Shown: piece by piece, positions 20,370 through 29,554 of the stretch
How the letters are laid out: the number at the start of each line of letters is the position of its first letter
How positions within the stretch are numbered: the first letter of the stretch is position 1
Origin: Verrucomicrobiia bacterium
GTDB lineage: Bacteria > Verrucomicrobiota > Verrucomicrobiia > Verrucomicrobiales > Akkermansiaceae
NCBI GenBank assembly: GCA_030432565.1
Contig: JAUIGV010000010.1
Coordinates: 122,854-186,853 of the forward strand
Reading direction: 5' to 3'
DNA: 64,000 nt
The notes under the pieces: model-generated
The model's input: the letters and a program-made list of their open reading frames with translations, nothing else
What the model was told of the DNA's origin: nothing
Database searches by the model: none
Translations under genes and position numbers: made by a program

Positions 20370-23276
20370 TTAAGAAAAGAGATCCAGAAGCTCCCCTTCC
20401 TCGAGCCCGGGGACGAGCGCACCACTCCCATCGAGAACGGCTTCCATCATCTTTTTCTTCTCCTCTTGAAGGGCGAGAATCTTCTCCTCAACAGTCCCGC
20501 GAGTGATCAACTTGTAACTGGTCACGACATTCTTCTGACCAATCCGGTGGGCCCGGTCGGTAGCTTGTGCTTCCACGGCCGGGTTCCACCACGGATCAAG
20601 ATGGATCACGGTGTCCGCCGCAGTGAGATTCAAACCAACACCACCCGCTTTGAGCGAGATCAAGAAAACGGGCGCGTTCCCCTCCTGGAATCTCTCGACG
20701 ACCTCGCCACGTTTTTTGGTGGAGCCATCCAGGTAGCAATAATCCCACTGGTTCCCGAGCAGGATCGGGACGACCCCTTGAAGAAGTTGCACGAATTGAC
20801 TAAAGACCAAAACGCGATGTCCTCCGGCGATCGCTTCGGTGAGAAGTTCCTCAAGCTCATCCAGCTTCACGCCGGCGTCTTTATCCTCGACCTTCAGCCC
20901 GGGCAGGAGGCGCAAATCACAGCACGCCTGACGCAGTCGCAGCAACGCCGTCAACGCCACCATTCGCTTACGACCATCCTCTGCAGCCTCGACTTGTGAA
21001 CGACTTTCCTGCAAGAGCTGGCGATAAATCGTCTGTTGCTTGGGCGCGAGATCGCAATACCGAACCTGCTCAATACGATCCGGCAGATCCTGTGCAACCT
21101 CCTTCTTGAGACGGCGAAGCACCACAGGCTTTAGCTTTCGTGCAAGACGACGGGCCAAGGCCGGATCTTCACCTCTGCGAAGTGGCTTTTCAAAGCGATC
21201 GAGGAATGGTTTTCTCGGCCCCAAATATCCCGGGAGCGCAAACTCCATAATGGACCAAAAATCCTGCAATGAGTTCTCGACCGGAGTTCCCGAAAGCGCA
21301 AAGCGATGCTTGGCATTCAAGCGATGGGCTGCCTTGGAAATCTGGGCCTCCGGATTCTTGATCTGCTGGGCCTCATCAAGAATCGCGATTTCAAATTCGC
21401 GATTCTGGAATTTTTCGCCATCGATTCGAAGAATGGCGTAACTCGTAATCACGATGTCGGCTTCCGGGATCTCGCCACGCATTCCGCCGACATGGAGAGC
21501 GACCTTCAGGTGAGGCACCCACTTGGCACACTCAGCGGCCCAGTTCGCCACCAGCGAGGAAGGGCAAACAACCAAAGCCTCCCCACCCTTTTCCGAAATG
21601 AAGGTCAGCGTTTGGAGGGTTTTACCGAGACCCATGTCATCAGCCAGCACCCCGCCCATTTCCAACTCACTGAGGTGATACATCCACTTAACGCCGGTCT
21701 CTTGATAAGGGCGAAGGGAGTCAGGCAAATCCAGATCAACCACCGGGTCGGATTCGACTACCATCCCGAAATCACGCGCGCTTGCTTTGAGGAAGGCTGC
21801 TTGCTGCGCGTTGATCTCAAAGACGCCGGGCGAATTCTGGTGCGCCTCGGAATCGGTGAGCGTCTCGTTGACCTCCTCGATAAATTCGGAATCAATGACG
21901 GCGATTTTTCCTTTTCCGAAAGCATGCTCGGCGCTTCCCATGCGAAGCATTCGTTGCACTTGATCGGAAGGAAGTTCCTCGCCGCCGACTTGATACCTCG
22001 TCTCAACCGAGAACCAATCGCGGCCGCTCTCCCGCCATTCCCAGTCGGGACGAACAGCGACCACCTGCTTCGCGGCCGCCTGAAAACGTTCGCCTTTTTC
22101 CACGGACCATTGCGCTGGCAATTCGGCAAAGGCGTGAAACTTGAGAATCTCTTCTCGATCCCGCAGGGCCATGCGTCCCCCTTTGGCTGGTCCTTCAAAG
22201 CCCCAAGCCAGGAAAAAATCGATGACGGCCTTCTCTTTGGAAAAACTCGTGAAGACATCGCCGACCCGTTGTGGTTCACCATCCTGACACGAAGCTTTCC
22301 TCCCATCATAACGAAATTCCAATCGGGCCTCCAGGTGCCGCAGCGATCCCTCAAGAACGATTGTGATCTCCGGCACCCCTTCCACAGGCAGGGTTTCCCA
22401 CAAACCATCGGGAACCTCGAACCATTGCTCCAGCTCCGCCAGTGTGTAGCGGGCCTCGGCCGCACTGACTCGCAAGCCCTGCGCGAGGACCGGATAAAAG
22501 CGCATGGGCAAACCCGGCGCGACAGGTTGGAATTCGGAATCAGTCAGTTGCCACAAGCCAAGGTTCCCGGGCCTCGCAACGATACGCTCACCTTTCAGCG
22601 AGAGGCTCCGACGCAAGCCTTTGGCTTGAATCGACGCAGAGGATTTTTTTCCAAAGAACACCCGCGGGTGCCCCACCAATCCTTCAAGGAGTTGGCCAAA
22701 GCTTCCTTGGTCCAGATTGACAATTCCCGGGGCTTCCGCCGGAAACAACTCACGGAGAACACGCCAGAGTTCCTCGTCATGGCCCTCGATTTGAAACGGC
22801 CCGTCCGGCAGAGCGCTCAGCAAAATTTCCTCACCATCAAGGACAGCCCCAAAGCCCGTCATCAATTGTCCACGCTCCCAGGAAGGCTCGACCTTCAAAG
22901 GCAGCATGACTTGGAGGGAAAGCGGCTTTCCTTCATCCGATAATTCCGGCCAGTGGTCTTCAGTTGGAGTCTCGGGTTCAACCACCACCTGCCAGGGATC
23001 AATTAACTCCAAACCAATCGCCATGATGTGTGCGCAGACACGACCATCGCGCCGCACCATCATACAGGTGCAGTGGTTTTCCATGTGAGTCCGGGAGATG
23101 ATCTCCATGCTCACCTTCTTCATTTTTCCTCCCACCCGTGTTTCGCCGGAAAGGACCCCATCCTGATACGAGGCCGACTTCACCCCGCCCTGACGATGAA
23201 TCGCGCGGGCCTTCTTCATCTCGACGTGCCCGCCTGCATCCATGAGGAGGTCGCGGGTCAACTCAAGATGGCTCAT
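20370..23276 (-). CDS. SNF2-family helicase with SWIM zinc finger
   Basis: A 968-residue DNA-dependent ATPase of the SNF2/RapA-like superfamily. The N-terminus has a SWIM finger (Cys-x-Cys...Cys-x-His: CTCMMVRRDGRVCAH, about residues 69-83). A long middle region follows, then the two RecA lobes: motif I DDMGLGKTLQTL (about 543), DEAQQIKN (about 634), SGTPVENSLQDFW, then GGVGLNLTAADTVIHLDPWW and the arginine-finger region QATDRAHRIGQ. Bacterial members are thought to remodel protein-DNA or RNA-polymerase complexes. ATG 23276 lies just downstream of the HAD gene on the same strand (17-base gap). It is convergent with the LRR gene, with a 174-base spacer holding nothing recognisable. Confidence 0.92.
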   Translation of the reverse strand: MSHLELTRDLLMDAGGHVEMKKARAIHRQGGVKSASYQDGVLSGETRVGGKMKKVSMEIISRTHMENHCTCMMVRRDGRVCAHIMAIGLELIDPWQVVVEPETPTEDHWPELSDEGKPLSLQVMLPLKVEPSWERGQLMTGFGAVLDGEEILLSALPDGPFQIEGHDEELWRVLRELFPAEAPGIVNLDQGSFGQLLEGLVGHPRVFFGKKSSASIQAKGLRRSLSLKGERIVARPGNLGLWQLTDSEFQPVAPGLPMRFYPVLAQGLRVSAAEARYTLAELEQWFEVPDGLWETLPVEGVPEITIVLEGSLRHLEARLEFRYDGRKASCQDGEPQRVGDVFTSFSKEKAVIDFFLAWGFEGPAKGGRMALRDREEILKFHAFAELPAQWSVEKGERFQAAAKQVVAVRPDWEWRESGRDWFSVETRYQVGGEELPSDQVQRMLRMGSAEHAFGKGKIAVIDSEFIEEVNETLTDSEAHQNSPGVFEINAQQAAFLKASARDFGMVVESDPVVDLDLPDSLRPYQETGVKWMYHLSELEMGGVLADDMGLGKTLQTLTFISEKGGEALVVCPSSLVANWAAECAKWVPHLKVALHVGGMRGEIPEADIVITSYAILRIDGEKFQNREFEIAILDEAQQIKNPEAQISKAAHRLNAKHRFALSGTPVENSLQDFWSIMEFALPGYLGPRKPFLDRFEKPLRRGEDPALARRLARKLKPVVLRRLKKEVAQDLPDRIEQVRYCDLAPKQQTIYRQLLQESRSQVEAAEDGRKRMVALTALLRLRQACCDLRLLPGLKVEDKDAGVKLDELEELLTEAIAGGHRVLVFSQFVQLLQGVVPILLGNQWDYCYLDGSTKKRGEVVERFQEGNAPVFLISLKAGGVGLNLTAADTVIHLDPWWNPAVEAQATDRAHRIGQKNVVTSYKLITRGTVEEKILALQEEKKKMMEAVLDGSGALVPGLEEGELLDLFS

Positions 23277-23293
23277 AAAGATCGAGCCGATGC

Positions 23294-23902
23294 TCAGTCG
23301 AGGTGCAGATGAGTCGGCACCGCTACGACTTCCATCCCGGCGGCACGTGCGGCAATGATTCCGGAACGGGCGTCTTCAAACACAACACAATCTACCGGGT
23401 CAACACCGAGACGGGAGGCTGCTTCCAGAAAAATATCGGGCGCCGGCTTTCCGTTGGCGACCTCATTGCTCGAGATCACTTCATCAAACCAATCGGAAAC
23501 CCCGAGAATTTGGAGGGTTTTTTCAACCACCTCCCGGGAGCTTCCACTTGCCACCGCCATCGGAACCCTGCCTCGATTCTCCTCCGCGATTTTCGCGACT
23601 GCCGGGATCAATTCGACGAGAGGAAGGCTCTTGAGATAGTGACGCTTCTTGCAGGAGGCAACCCGGTCGGCATTAAGATGAAGCCCCTGCTCCCCATTGA
23701 TCACCTCAACGATATCCCTGGTGGGGCGTCCACCCATCGCATAAAAAACATCCTCGGGAAAAACTACAGCCTGGCCCTGGTCCTCGAGTGCCTTGCACCA
23801 CGCCTGAAAATGCGCCGGCATCGAATCAACCAAGGTTCCATCAAGATCAAAGATGAGGGCCTTGTAGTCTGACTTGGGAATTTTCAATTCAATATCGCTC
23901 AT
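23294..23902 (-). CDS. HAD-superfamily phosphatase, beta-phosphoglucomutase-like
   Basis: A 202-residue subfamily IA HAD hydrolase acting on a small phosphorylated metabolite, probably a sugar phosphate. Motif I is IFDLDGTLVDSMPAH with the nucleophile and acid/base aspartates. A helical cap follows, with motif II Ser (AVASGSS), motif III Lys (NGKPAPDIF) and motif IV FEDARSGI. The frame continues upstream to a TTG at 23941, but ATG 23902 (MSDIELKIPKSD) better fits the family; its ribosome site is weak. It lies between UDP-glucose pyrophosphorylase (84 bases upstream) and the SNF2 gene on the same strand, so a role in hexose-phosphate handling is plausible but unproven. Confidence 0.85.
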   Translation of the reverse strand: MSDIELKIPKSDYKALIFDLDGTLVDSMPAHFQAWCKALEDQGQAVVFPEDVFYAMGGRPTRDIVEVINGEQGLHLNADRVASCKKRHYLKSLPLVELIPAVAKIAEENRGRVPMAVASGSSREVVEKTLQILGVSDWFDEVISSNEVANGKPAPDIFLEAASRLGVDPVDCVVFEDARSGIIAARAAGMEVVAVPTHLHLD

Positions 23903-23986
23903 CGGCGTTGGCGAAATGAAGCAAAGTTCCCCTCGTGACAAGCAGCAATCGCAGTAGTGACAAAAGTGACAAAATCCGGTTCAAAT

Positions 23987-25378
23987 TTACAATGAAACCA
24001 CTTGATCCGAGTAAACTCCCGAAGCGACTGTTTTCACCTCGCTGGAAGGATTTGAAATCGTCACCCTGCCCTTGATCACAACGCCTTCGGCAAATTTCAC
24101 AGGCCCATTGACCTCAAGAACTTCAGCTTCAAGCAAGGATGGCTGGCCGAGATTTTCGAGAGCATCCACCAGCTTGTATTCAGAAGAAAACTTAACCACG
24201 GGCGGCTTGCCCTTGCGTGAAGGAAGCAGCTGGACCCGCCCGTCTTCGCTCACTTCGTAGGCATCGGATCGCAGAGCAAAGAGATCAGTCGTCCCTTTCA
24301 CCGGAGCAAAGCGGGAACGCGGAACATTGACCGCAGCGGCTCCATCAAAGCACTCGATGGCCGATCCCATCGCCTGCTCAAGCTGGTAAATCGCCGTGGT
24401 CGAGGAATCCCGCGGATCCACCGTCTTGGCATTCCGGATCACCGGCAATTCCAACACTCCTCCAGTGGCTGTCATCACTTCCTTCAGCTTCTCGAGGTTC
24501 ACCCAGATGTTGTTGGTGTTGAAAAACTGGTGACGTTCGATGTCCTGAAAAGAATCGAGATCCTCATCCGGGCACTGGGCAACCTCGCGAAGAAGCAAGC
24601 GCCCGTCCTCCTTGCGTGTGGCAAGATGACCGCCTTTTTTGTCAGCCTCTGTCCGGCGCGTCACCTCCATCAGGAAGGGTGAGTCCCCCTTTGCAAAATA
24701 GGAGAGCAAGGTAGGGTCTAGAACGGCACCAAGATTATCACTGTTTGAGATGAAGGCATACTTGACGCCATCCGACAAAAGTCGGTCCAACCAGCCGCTA
24801 CCTTCCAGGGTCGGATAAACGTCGGCATGACCCGGCGGACACCATTCCAGGTCGGGATTGGCGGGGTGACTGACCGGCTCGAGGGTTTCGCGATCCAATT
24901 TAGGCGCCCAATTTTGCAGAAGCTCAAGGTCACCGGGATCACCGATTTCCGGAACGGATGCGCTCAAATAACTCCGGGTATCGTCACTGCTGGCATTGCT
25001 GTTCATTAGCAGGAAGCGCACTTCGCCACCGGTCTCGGCGCGAAGCGAGAGAATCTGGCGCGACATTAAGTCGAGAAACGCGACTCCGGGACGCACTTCC
25101 AAAAGACTCTTCACTTTCTCAAGCCCCATACTGGTGCCCAGACCTCCGTTTAATTTGATGACCACCGTCTTTGCCAAAAGCTCTGGATCAAAAGAATCCT
25201 CGCGCTCCAATTCCTCATAGTCCGCCACCGATTGGGCCGGGGTGATCTCACTTTCGGATACCTCGCCCGAGCTACCGCTGGCGATCAACTCGTAGGCCCG
25301 GACAAAGGCGAGGATTGCGGAGTTCATCACTCCCTTGTCTTCCATTTTTTGGCGGATTCGGTTTGCTGTTTCAGTCAT
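23987..25378 (-). CDS. UTP--glucose-1-phosphate uridylyltransferase, eukaryote-like UDPGP family
   Basis: Makes UDP-glucose from glucose-1-phosphate and UTP. The nucleotide-binding signature KLNGGLGTSMGLEKVKSL (about residues 74-91) is that of the UDPGP family of eukaryotes and some bacteria, not the short bacterial GalU. Other typical stretches are LLMNSNASSDDT, GHADVYPTL, YAFISNSDNLGA and NTNNIWVNL. The C-terminal part is a left-handed beta-helix-like segment (AEVLEVNGPVKFAEGVVIKGRV). At 463 residues it is the expected size. The start has a good ribosome site (GGAGAG). It is divergent from rpoN, sharing a 129-base control region. UDP-N-acetylglucosamine pyrophosphorylase is the main alternative within this superfamily. 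Confidence 0.87.
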   Translation of the reverse strand: MTETANRIRQKMEDKGVMNSAILAFVRAYELIASGSSGEVSESEITPAQSVADYEELEREDSFDPELLAKTVVIKLNGGLGTSMGLEKVKSLLEVRPGVAFLDLMSRQILSLRAETGGEVRFLLMNSNASSDDTRSYLSASVPEIGDPGDLELLQNWAPKLDRETLEPVSHPANPDLEWCPPGHADVYPTLEGSGWLDRLLSDGVKYAFISNSDNLGAVLDPTLLSYFAKGDSPFLMEVTRRTEADKKGGHLATRKEDGRLLLREVAQCPDEDLDSFQDIERHQFFNTNNIWVNLEKLKEVMTATGGVLELPVIRNAKTVDPRDSSTTAIYQLEQAMGSAIECFDGAAAVNVPRSRFAPVKGTTDLFALRSDAYEVSEDGRVQLLPSRKGKPPVVKFSSEYKLVDALENLGQPSLLEAEVLEVNGPVKFAEGVVIKGRVTISNPSSEVKTVASGVYSDQVVSL

Positions 25379-25443
25379 AATTTCTCTCCTGGCCGTTCCT
25401 CGCAGAATCCAAGGGATCGTAAAAGCGCTAAATGAAACAAGTT

Positions 25444-25460
25444 TGGCACAAAAACTGCTA
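25444..25460 (+). promoter_or_regulatory. Sigma-54 (-24/-12) promoter upstream of rpoN
   Basis: The sequence TTGGCACAAAAACTGCTA (from 25443) holds the invariant GG (25445-25446) and GC (25457-25458) exactly ten bases apart, with TGGCAC and TGCT around them as in the sigma-54 consensus. Transcription would start about 12 bases after the GC, leaving a leader of roughly 40 bases before rpoN. No enhancer-binding-protein gene is adjacent. Placement suggests rpoN may be transcribed by its own product. Confidence 0.6.
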
Positions 25461-25507
25461 TTGATTCTTTACTCTTGTGGAAATCGGATTATCGATAGGC
25501 CACAGCT

Positions 25508-26914
25508 ATGGCAGACGCCTCACTCCACCAGTCGCTTTCCCAGCAGCAGACGCTTGCTCCGCAGATGCGACAAAGCCTCGAGATTCTGCAGGCGAACACC
25601 CTCGAGTTGGGCCAATTGCTCAATCAGGCCATGGAGATCAATCCGGTCCTGGAAGATATCACCGAGCATGAATCGCTCGATGAAATCACTGATTCCGAAC
25701 TTGAGGACTCCGAAAATTATGACGATTGGCAGGACAGCTATGATGATGACATGCGGGATCTTGCCATTATGGAGCGTCGCAACCAGGGCATGGGACAGGA
25801 TGCTATTGAGGCACGCGAGCACTTTTACAATTCGATCGTCGCACCCCTCACTCTTCAGGAGCACCTGATCGAGCAGATTCGCGAAAGCGGCCTTGACGAA
25901 CAACGGCAGGAAGATGCCAAAATCATCGTCGGCAACCTCACCGACCACGGCTACCTCGACGCCCCCCTCGAAGAGCTCGCGATCCAGCTTCAAATCCCCT
26001 TGGAACGCCTCGAAGATGCCCTTGCCACCATCCAAAATTTTGACCCCCCGGGAGTTGGCGCGGCCGACTTAAGGGAATGCCTCCTCCTGCAGCTCGACTT
26101 TCTAGGTCTCGGCGCCGGGCTCGAAGCTGAAATTGTTGATGAACATCTCGACGAGGTCGCTCGCAACCACTTTCCGCAACTCGCAAAAAAACTTCACCTT
26201 CCGATCGAGACCATCATCGAAGCCATCGACCACATTCGCACGCTCGACCCATCACCCGGCTCTCGCTTTCAAAACAATGGCAATCCCTATGTTCAGCCGG
26301 ACGTCGAAATCAAATCGGGAGATCATGGCGAATGGGTGGCCAGCCTGACCGGCAGCTACCTGCCCAGACTCCGGATTAACGACGAATACAAGGATCTCCT
26401 TTCCAGCTCGACTGATGATCGTAAAACCCGCAACTATCTTCGCAATCAAATCCGCGACGGACGAGCTGTCATTCGAGCGATCGATCAACGACAGGAAACC
26501 ATCCTCGCCATCGCCCGTGAGATCGTCGATCGCCAGCAACCTTTCCTCGAAAAAGGCTCCCGCCACCTTAAACCCATGACGATGAATGACATCGCGGAAG
26601 TGATCGGCGTTCACCCCACCACGGTTTCACGGGCTGTCGCCGGGAAATATGTCGACACTCCGCACGGCCTGATGGAGATGCGCAAATTCTTCGCTACCGG
26701 CTACCAAACCTCCGACGGGAAAGACGTTTCCAACGAAGGGGTTCGCGAAGCATTACAGGCCCTCATCAACAGTGAGAACAGCGCCAAACCGCTCTCTGAT
26801 TCCAAGCTGGAGAAGTTGCTCAATGAACAGGGTATCAAGGTCGCCCGCCGAACGGTTGCAAAATACCGCGAGCAACTCGGCATCTTGCCCTCACACTTGC
26901 GCAAGAAATACTAG
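25508..26914 (+). CDS. rpoN: RNA polymerase sigma-54 factor
   Basis: Alternative sigma factor for enhancer-dependent transcription, 468 residues. Region I is the Gln/Leu-rich activator-interaction segment (SLSQQQTLAPQMRQSLEILQ, residues about 8-27), followed by an acidic region II (about 55-90) and the core-binding domain. The DNA-binding part has a helix-turn-helix (MNDIAEVIGVHPTTVSRAVAGK) and the RpoN box ARRTVAKYRE at about 446-455. ATG 25508 starts the classic N-terminus; no strong ribosome site is seen. It is preceded by a -24/-12 promoter-like site and followed 31 bases later by mrp on the same strand. A target visible in this window is glnB. Confidence 0.96.
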   Translation: MADASLHQSLSQQQTLAPQMRQSLEILQANTLELGQLLNQAMEINPVLEDITEHESLDEITDSELEDSENYDDWQDSYDDDMRDLAIMERRNQGMGQDAIEAREHFYNSIVAPLTLQEHLIEQIRESGLDEQRQEDAKIIVGNLTDHGYLDAPLEELAIQLQIPLERLEDALATIQNFDPPGVGAADLRECLLLQLDFLGLGAGLEAEIVDEHLDEVARNHFPQLAKKLHLPIETIIEAIDHIRTLDPSPGSRFQNNGNPYVQPDVEIKSGDHGEWVASLTGSYLPRLRINDEYKDLLSSSTDDRKTRNYLRNQIRDGRAVIRAIDQRQETILAIAREIVDRQQPFLEKGSRHLKPMTMNDIAEVIGVHPTTVSRAVAGKYVDTPHGLMEMRKFFATGYQTSDGKDVSNEGVREALQALINSENSAKPLSDSKLEKLLNEQGIKVARRTVAKYREQLGILPSHLRKKY

Positions 26915-26945
26915 CAGTCCGCGCCCGCCGCGCTACCTTCGCCCC

Positions 26946-27989
26946 ATGACGAGCGAAGAGATCCGCAAAGCCCTTGGAGAAGTGAAATACCCGGGCTTTT
27001 CAAGGGACATCATTTCATTTGGCCTTGTGAAGGCCTGCGACATCGAAGGCGATACAGCCGTTGTCAAACTCCAGATTCAGACGAAGGACCCCAAAATCCC
27101 CCAACAGATCTTCCAGGACTGCCACACCATTCTGGACCCCCTCATGGGAGATCCCGGCAAGGTGCGTATTGAGATCGATGTTCAAAACCCGGCGTCTTCC
27201 GGAGAAGCCTCCACCGGAGCCAGCTCACTCCCGGGAGTCAAACGCATCATTGCCGTCGGGTCCGGAAAAGGGGGCGTGGGAAAATCCACCGTCTCCAGCA
27301 ACCTCGCCATCGCGCTCTCCCAACAGGGACTGAAAGTCGGCCTGCTCGACTGCGACCTCTATGGTCCGTCTGTCCCTCTGATGCTCGGCGTTCCCCATCA
27401 TCAACCGCAGGCCGACAGCCAGGATCGCATCATCCCGATTGAAGCGCACGGGCTAAAACTCATGTCGATGGGCTTCCTTCTCAGCGACAATTCGCCGGTC
27501 ATCGTTCGCGGACCTCTGGCCAACCGCTACACCCAGCAATTTCTCCAGCAAGTGGCCTGGGGTGAGCTCGACGTTCTCGTTCTCGACCTGCCTCCCGGCA
27601 CCGGCGACATTCAACTCACCCTCGTTCAAACCGTCTCGCTCGACGGAGCGATTATCGTCACCACACCGCAGGAAGTTGCCATGATCGACGCCCGCAAGGC
27701 CGTCTCGATGTTCGCGAAGGTGAACGTTCCAATCTTGGGACTCATCGAGAATATGTCCTATTTCGAGTGCGATCACGGAGAGCGTTACCACCTGTTTGGG
27801 GAAGGCGGTGCTCAGCGGGAATGCGATCGCATCAAAGTGCCACTTCTCGGACGGATCCCGCTTGAACCAATTATCGGGAAACGCTGCGACGGAGGGGAGC
27901 CCGCAGCTCTTTTGAGCCCTTCGGAATCCAAGGCTTCAGCTGCATTTCACTCCGCTGCGCAGGCTCTTCTCGATCACGTCTCGGAATAG
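26946..27989 (+). CDS. mrp: Mrp/NBP35-family iron-sulfur carrier ATPase
   Basis: Cytoplasmic P-loop ATPase that carries or delivers iron-sulfur clusters, 347 residues. Residues about 1-85 form a MIP18/DUF59 domain (SEEIRKALGEVKYPG). The ATPase domain opens with the deviant Walker A GSGKGGVGKSTVSSNLA at about residue 105, followed by LLDCDLYGPSVP and DLPPGTGD. The usual C-terminal Cys-x-x-Cys reads FECDHGERYHLFG here: the first cysteine is present, the second is missing. The frame is open upstream into rpoN, but ATG 26946 starts the standard DUF59 sequence. It lies 31 bases after rpoN and is probably cotranscribed with it. Confidence 0.9.
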   Translation: MTSEEIRKALGEVKYPGFSRDIISFGLVKACDIEGDTAVVKLQIQTKDPKIPQQIFQDCHTILDPLMGDPGKVRIEIDVQNPASSGEASTGASSLPGVKRIIAVGSGKGGVGKSTVSSNLAIALSQQGLKVGLLDCDLYGPSVPLMLGVPHHQPQADSQDRIIPIEAHGLKLMSMGFLLSDNSPVIVRGPLANRYTQQFLQQVAWGELDVLVLDLPPGTGDIQLTLVQTVSLDGAIIVTTPQEVAMIDARKAVSMFAKVNVPILGLIENMSYFECDHGERYHLFGEGGAQRECDRIKVPLLGRIPLEPIIGKRCDGGEPAALLSPSESKASAAFHSAAQALLDHVSE

Positions 27990-28149
27990 ATCTGATTTGA
28001 CATGGCGCCCCCGGACGCAAATCTAAGCCGACCTTTTTTCATCTCTTCAATGATTGGTGAAAGAGTCACCCTTCCCGGCCGATGAACAACTCCGGGATTG
28101 GTCCTTGGCAGCCGAACACCTCATCTGCTATTTTTTCACATGTAACACT

Positions 28150-29061
28150 ATGAATAGACGCCAATTTACTCAAATCACAGGCGCTTCCGTCTTCGGACTG
28201 GGAAGCGCATCACTCCTCGCTCAAGAAGTCAAAAAAGGGACTCCCTTCAAAGCGAAATTCGCTCCTCACCCCGGACTCCTCTTTGGAGGCAAGGGCAAGA
28301 AGCTCAGCTATTTGGACCAACTCAAGCTGGCTTACGATCTCGGCTTCCGGGCATGGGAGGACAACGGGCTCAAGGGGCAGAAGAACGAAACGATTGAAAA
28401 GATCGCCGAGTTCATGAAGGACAAAAAAATGGACCTTGGTGTCTGCGTGATCACCGGGGGAGCCGGAGCCATGTTTAACAAGCCAACCGACGAGCAAAAA
28501 GAGACGGTGAAAAAAGAACTCGAGCGGGGCATCGAGGTCGCAAAAATCACCGGTCAAACCAACATGACCATGATCCCGGGAGCCCGGGACAAATCGATGA
28601 CCCGCGAAGAGCAGATCAAGGCGTCGGTGGATAACATGAAACTCTGCTGCGACCTCGTCGAGGAACACGGCATTATCATGGCTCAAGAACCTCTTTCCCA
28701 CAATGTGCGTGGCGGTGAGCCCCTCATCCGTTCTTTCGCGGATGGCCATCTCCTCTGCAAGTTGGTCGACCGGCCTTCCTGCAAACTACTCGCTGACTTC
28801 TACCACGAAGGCCAAATCGGCAACGGTGACAAACTCGTCGAAAACGCCGAAGCCGTTTGGGACCAGGTCAGCTACATCCAGTATGGCGCATCACCGGGCC
28901 GAAAAGAGCCGGGCACTGGAAAACTTGATTATGTTGCCGTAACAAAGTTCCTTCGCAAGAAAGGCTTCACCGGCGTGATTGGAATGGAGCACGGCGCGAG
29001 CAAAAAAGGCCAGGAAGGCCTCGACGCCCTCATGGCCGCCTATCGCAAAATCGACGCTTAA
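28150..29061 (+). CDS. Tat-exported TIM-barrel protein, hydroxypyruvate-isomerase-like
   Basis: A 303-residue member of the xylose-isomerase-like TIM-barrel superfamily (AP_endonuc_2 fold). It begins with a twin-arginine signal (MNRRQFTQITGASVFGLGSA, cleavage after about residue 25), so it is exported folded. The barrel shows IAEFMKDKKMDLGVC, HGIIMAQEPLSHNV (Glu ligand region), LADFYHEGQIGNGDK (His/Asp metal ligands) and a C-terminal GVIGMEHG (Glu). These fit hydroxypyruvate isomerases and related sugar isomerases/epimerases; the substrate is unknown. The frame opens at 28054, but ATG 28150 precisely begins the Tat signal. A terminator lies 22 bases after the stop. Confidence 0.82.
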   Translation: MNRRQFTQITGASVFGLGSASLLAQEVKKGTPFKAKFAPHPGLLFGGKGKKLSYLDQLKLAYDLGFRAWEDNGLKGQKNETIEKIAEFMKDKKMDLGVCVITGGAGAMFNKPTDEQKETVKKELERGIEVAKITGQTNMTMIPGARDKSMTREEQIKASVDNMKLCCDLVEEHGIIMAQEPLSHNVRGGEPLIRSFADGHLLCKLVDRPSCKLLADFYHEGQIGNGDKLVENAEAVWDQVSYIQYGASPGRKEPGTGKLDYVAVTKFLRKKGFTGVIGMEHGASKKGQEGLDALMAAYRKIDA

Positions 29062-29082
29062 AGGGAAATTTCTTCCTACAAC

Positions 29083-29117
29083 AACCGCTTCAGTCTCCGG
29101 CTGGAGCGGTTTTTTTT
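29083..29117 (+). terminator. Rho-independent terminator after the TIM-barrel gene
   Basis: Inverted repeat AACCGCTtCAG / CTGgAGCGGTT with a short loop, followed by a run of eight T residues. It is correctly placed for the plus-strand gene ending at 29061. Confidence 0.85.
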
Positions 29118-29133
29118 GCGGCTTTGCGCAAGC

Positions 29134-29457
29134 TTACTCGAATGGGTATTTCTTCCGGTAAGCTTCGAGTTTCTCTTTCGCTTCCTTCTCGCTTTTCGTG
29201 AGTGTCTTTAATTCTTCTTCGAGCGCGAGAATCGCTGCCTTTTTTTCGTCGAGCTCCTTTTGCAGATCCTCAACTGCAACCTCAGGCTGCTTGACCTTGA
29301 TCTTGGCAATTCCCGCCTTCAACTCCTCGAGCTCATCTTCGAGAGCTTTAACCGCCGCACGCTCTTCCTCCAGCTTCTTCATTTCCGGAGAATCCTTAAC
29401 ATCCTTGCACGCTACCATTGAAAGACTAATCAAGGTCACTGCGACAAATTTAAACAT
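29134..29457 (-). CDS. Small coiled-coil lipoprotein
   Basis: A 107-residue putative lipoprotein. The start ATG 29457 gives MFKFVAVTLISLSMVACKD, a signal sequence with a lipobox-like MVAC; the ten extra codons to 29487 would only lengthen the basic end. Residues about 25-105 are an almost uninterrupted charged coiled coil (heptads rich in Glu, Lys, Leu; for example EEERAAVKALEDELEELKAG). No family is recognised. It resembles in design the larger coiled-coil lipoprotein at 30067-31011 on the same strand, with a DUF5069-like gene on the opposite strand between them. It may span or organise the periplasm, but that is guesswork. Confidence 0.65.
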   Translation of the reverse strand: MFKFVAVTLISLSMVACKDVKDSPEMKKLEEERAAVKALEDELEELKAGIAKIKVKQPEVAVEDLQKELDEKKAAILALEEELKTLTKSEKEAKEKLEAYRKKYPFE

Positions 29458-29554
29458 AGTGCGAGGATTGCCCGATGGATCGCTCAAGTCAAACTCAACC
29501 CTCTCTTTCCACCTTGGTCAATTGACAAGACGGTCTTCCTTGCAACAGTTCGAT

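Noticed and set aside
21306..22943. 545-codon plus-strand frame under the SNF2 gene
   Set aside because: The minus strand carries all SNF2 motifs; the plus frame has none and no ribosome site.
23950..23980. Tandem GTGACAAAA repeat as a binding-site array
   Set aside because: Only two units between HAD and UDP-glucose pyrophosphorylase; too little to support a function.
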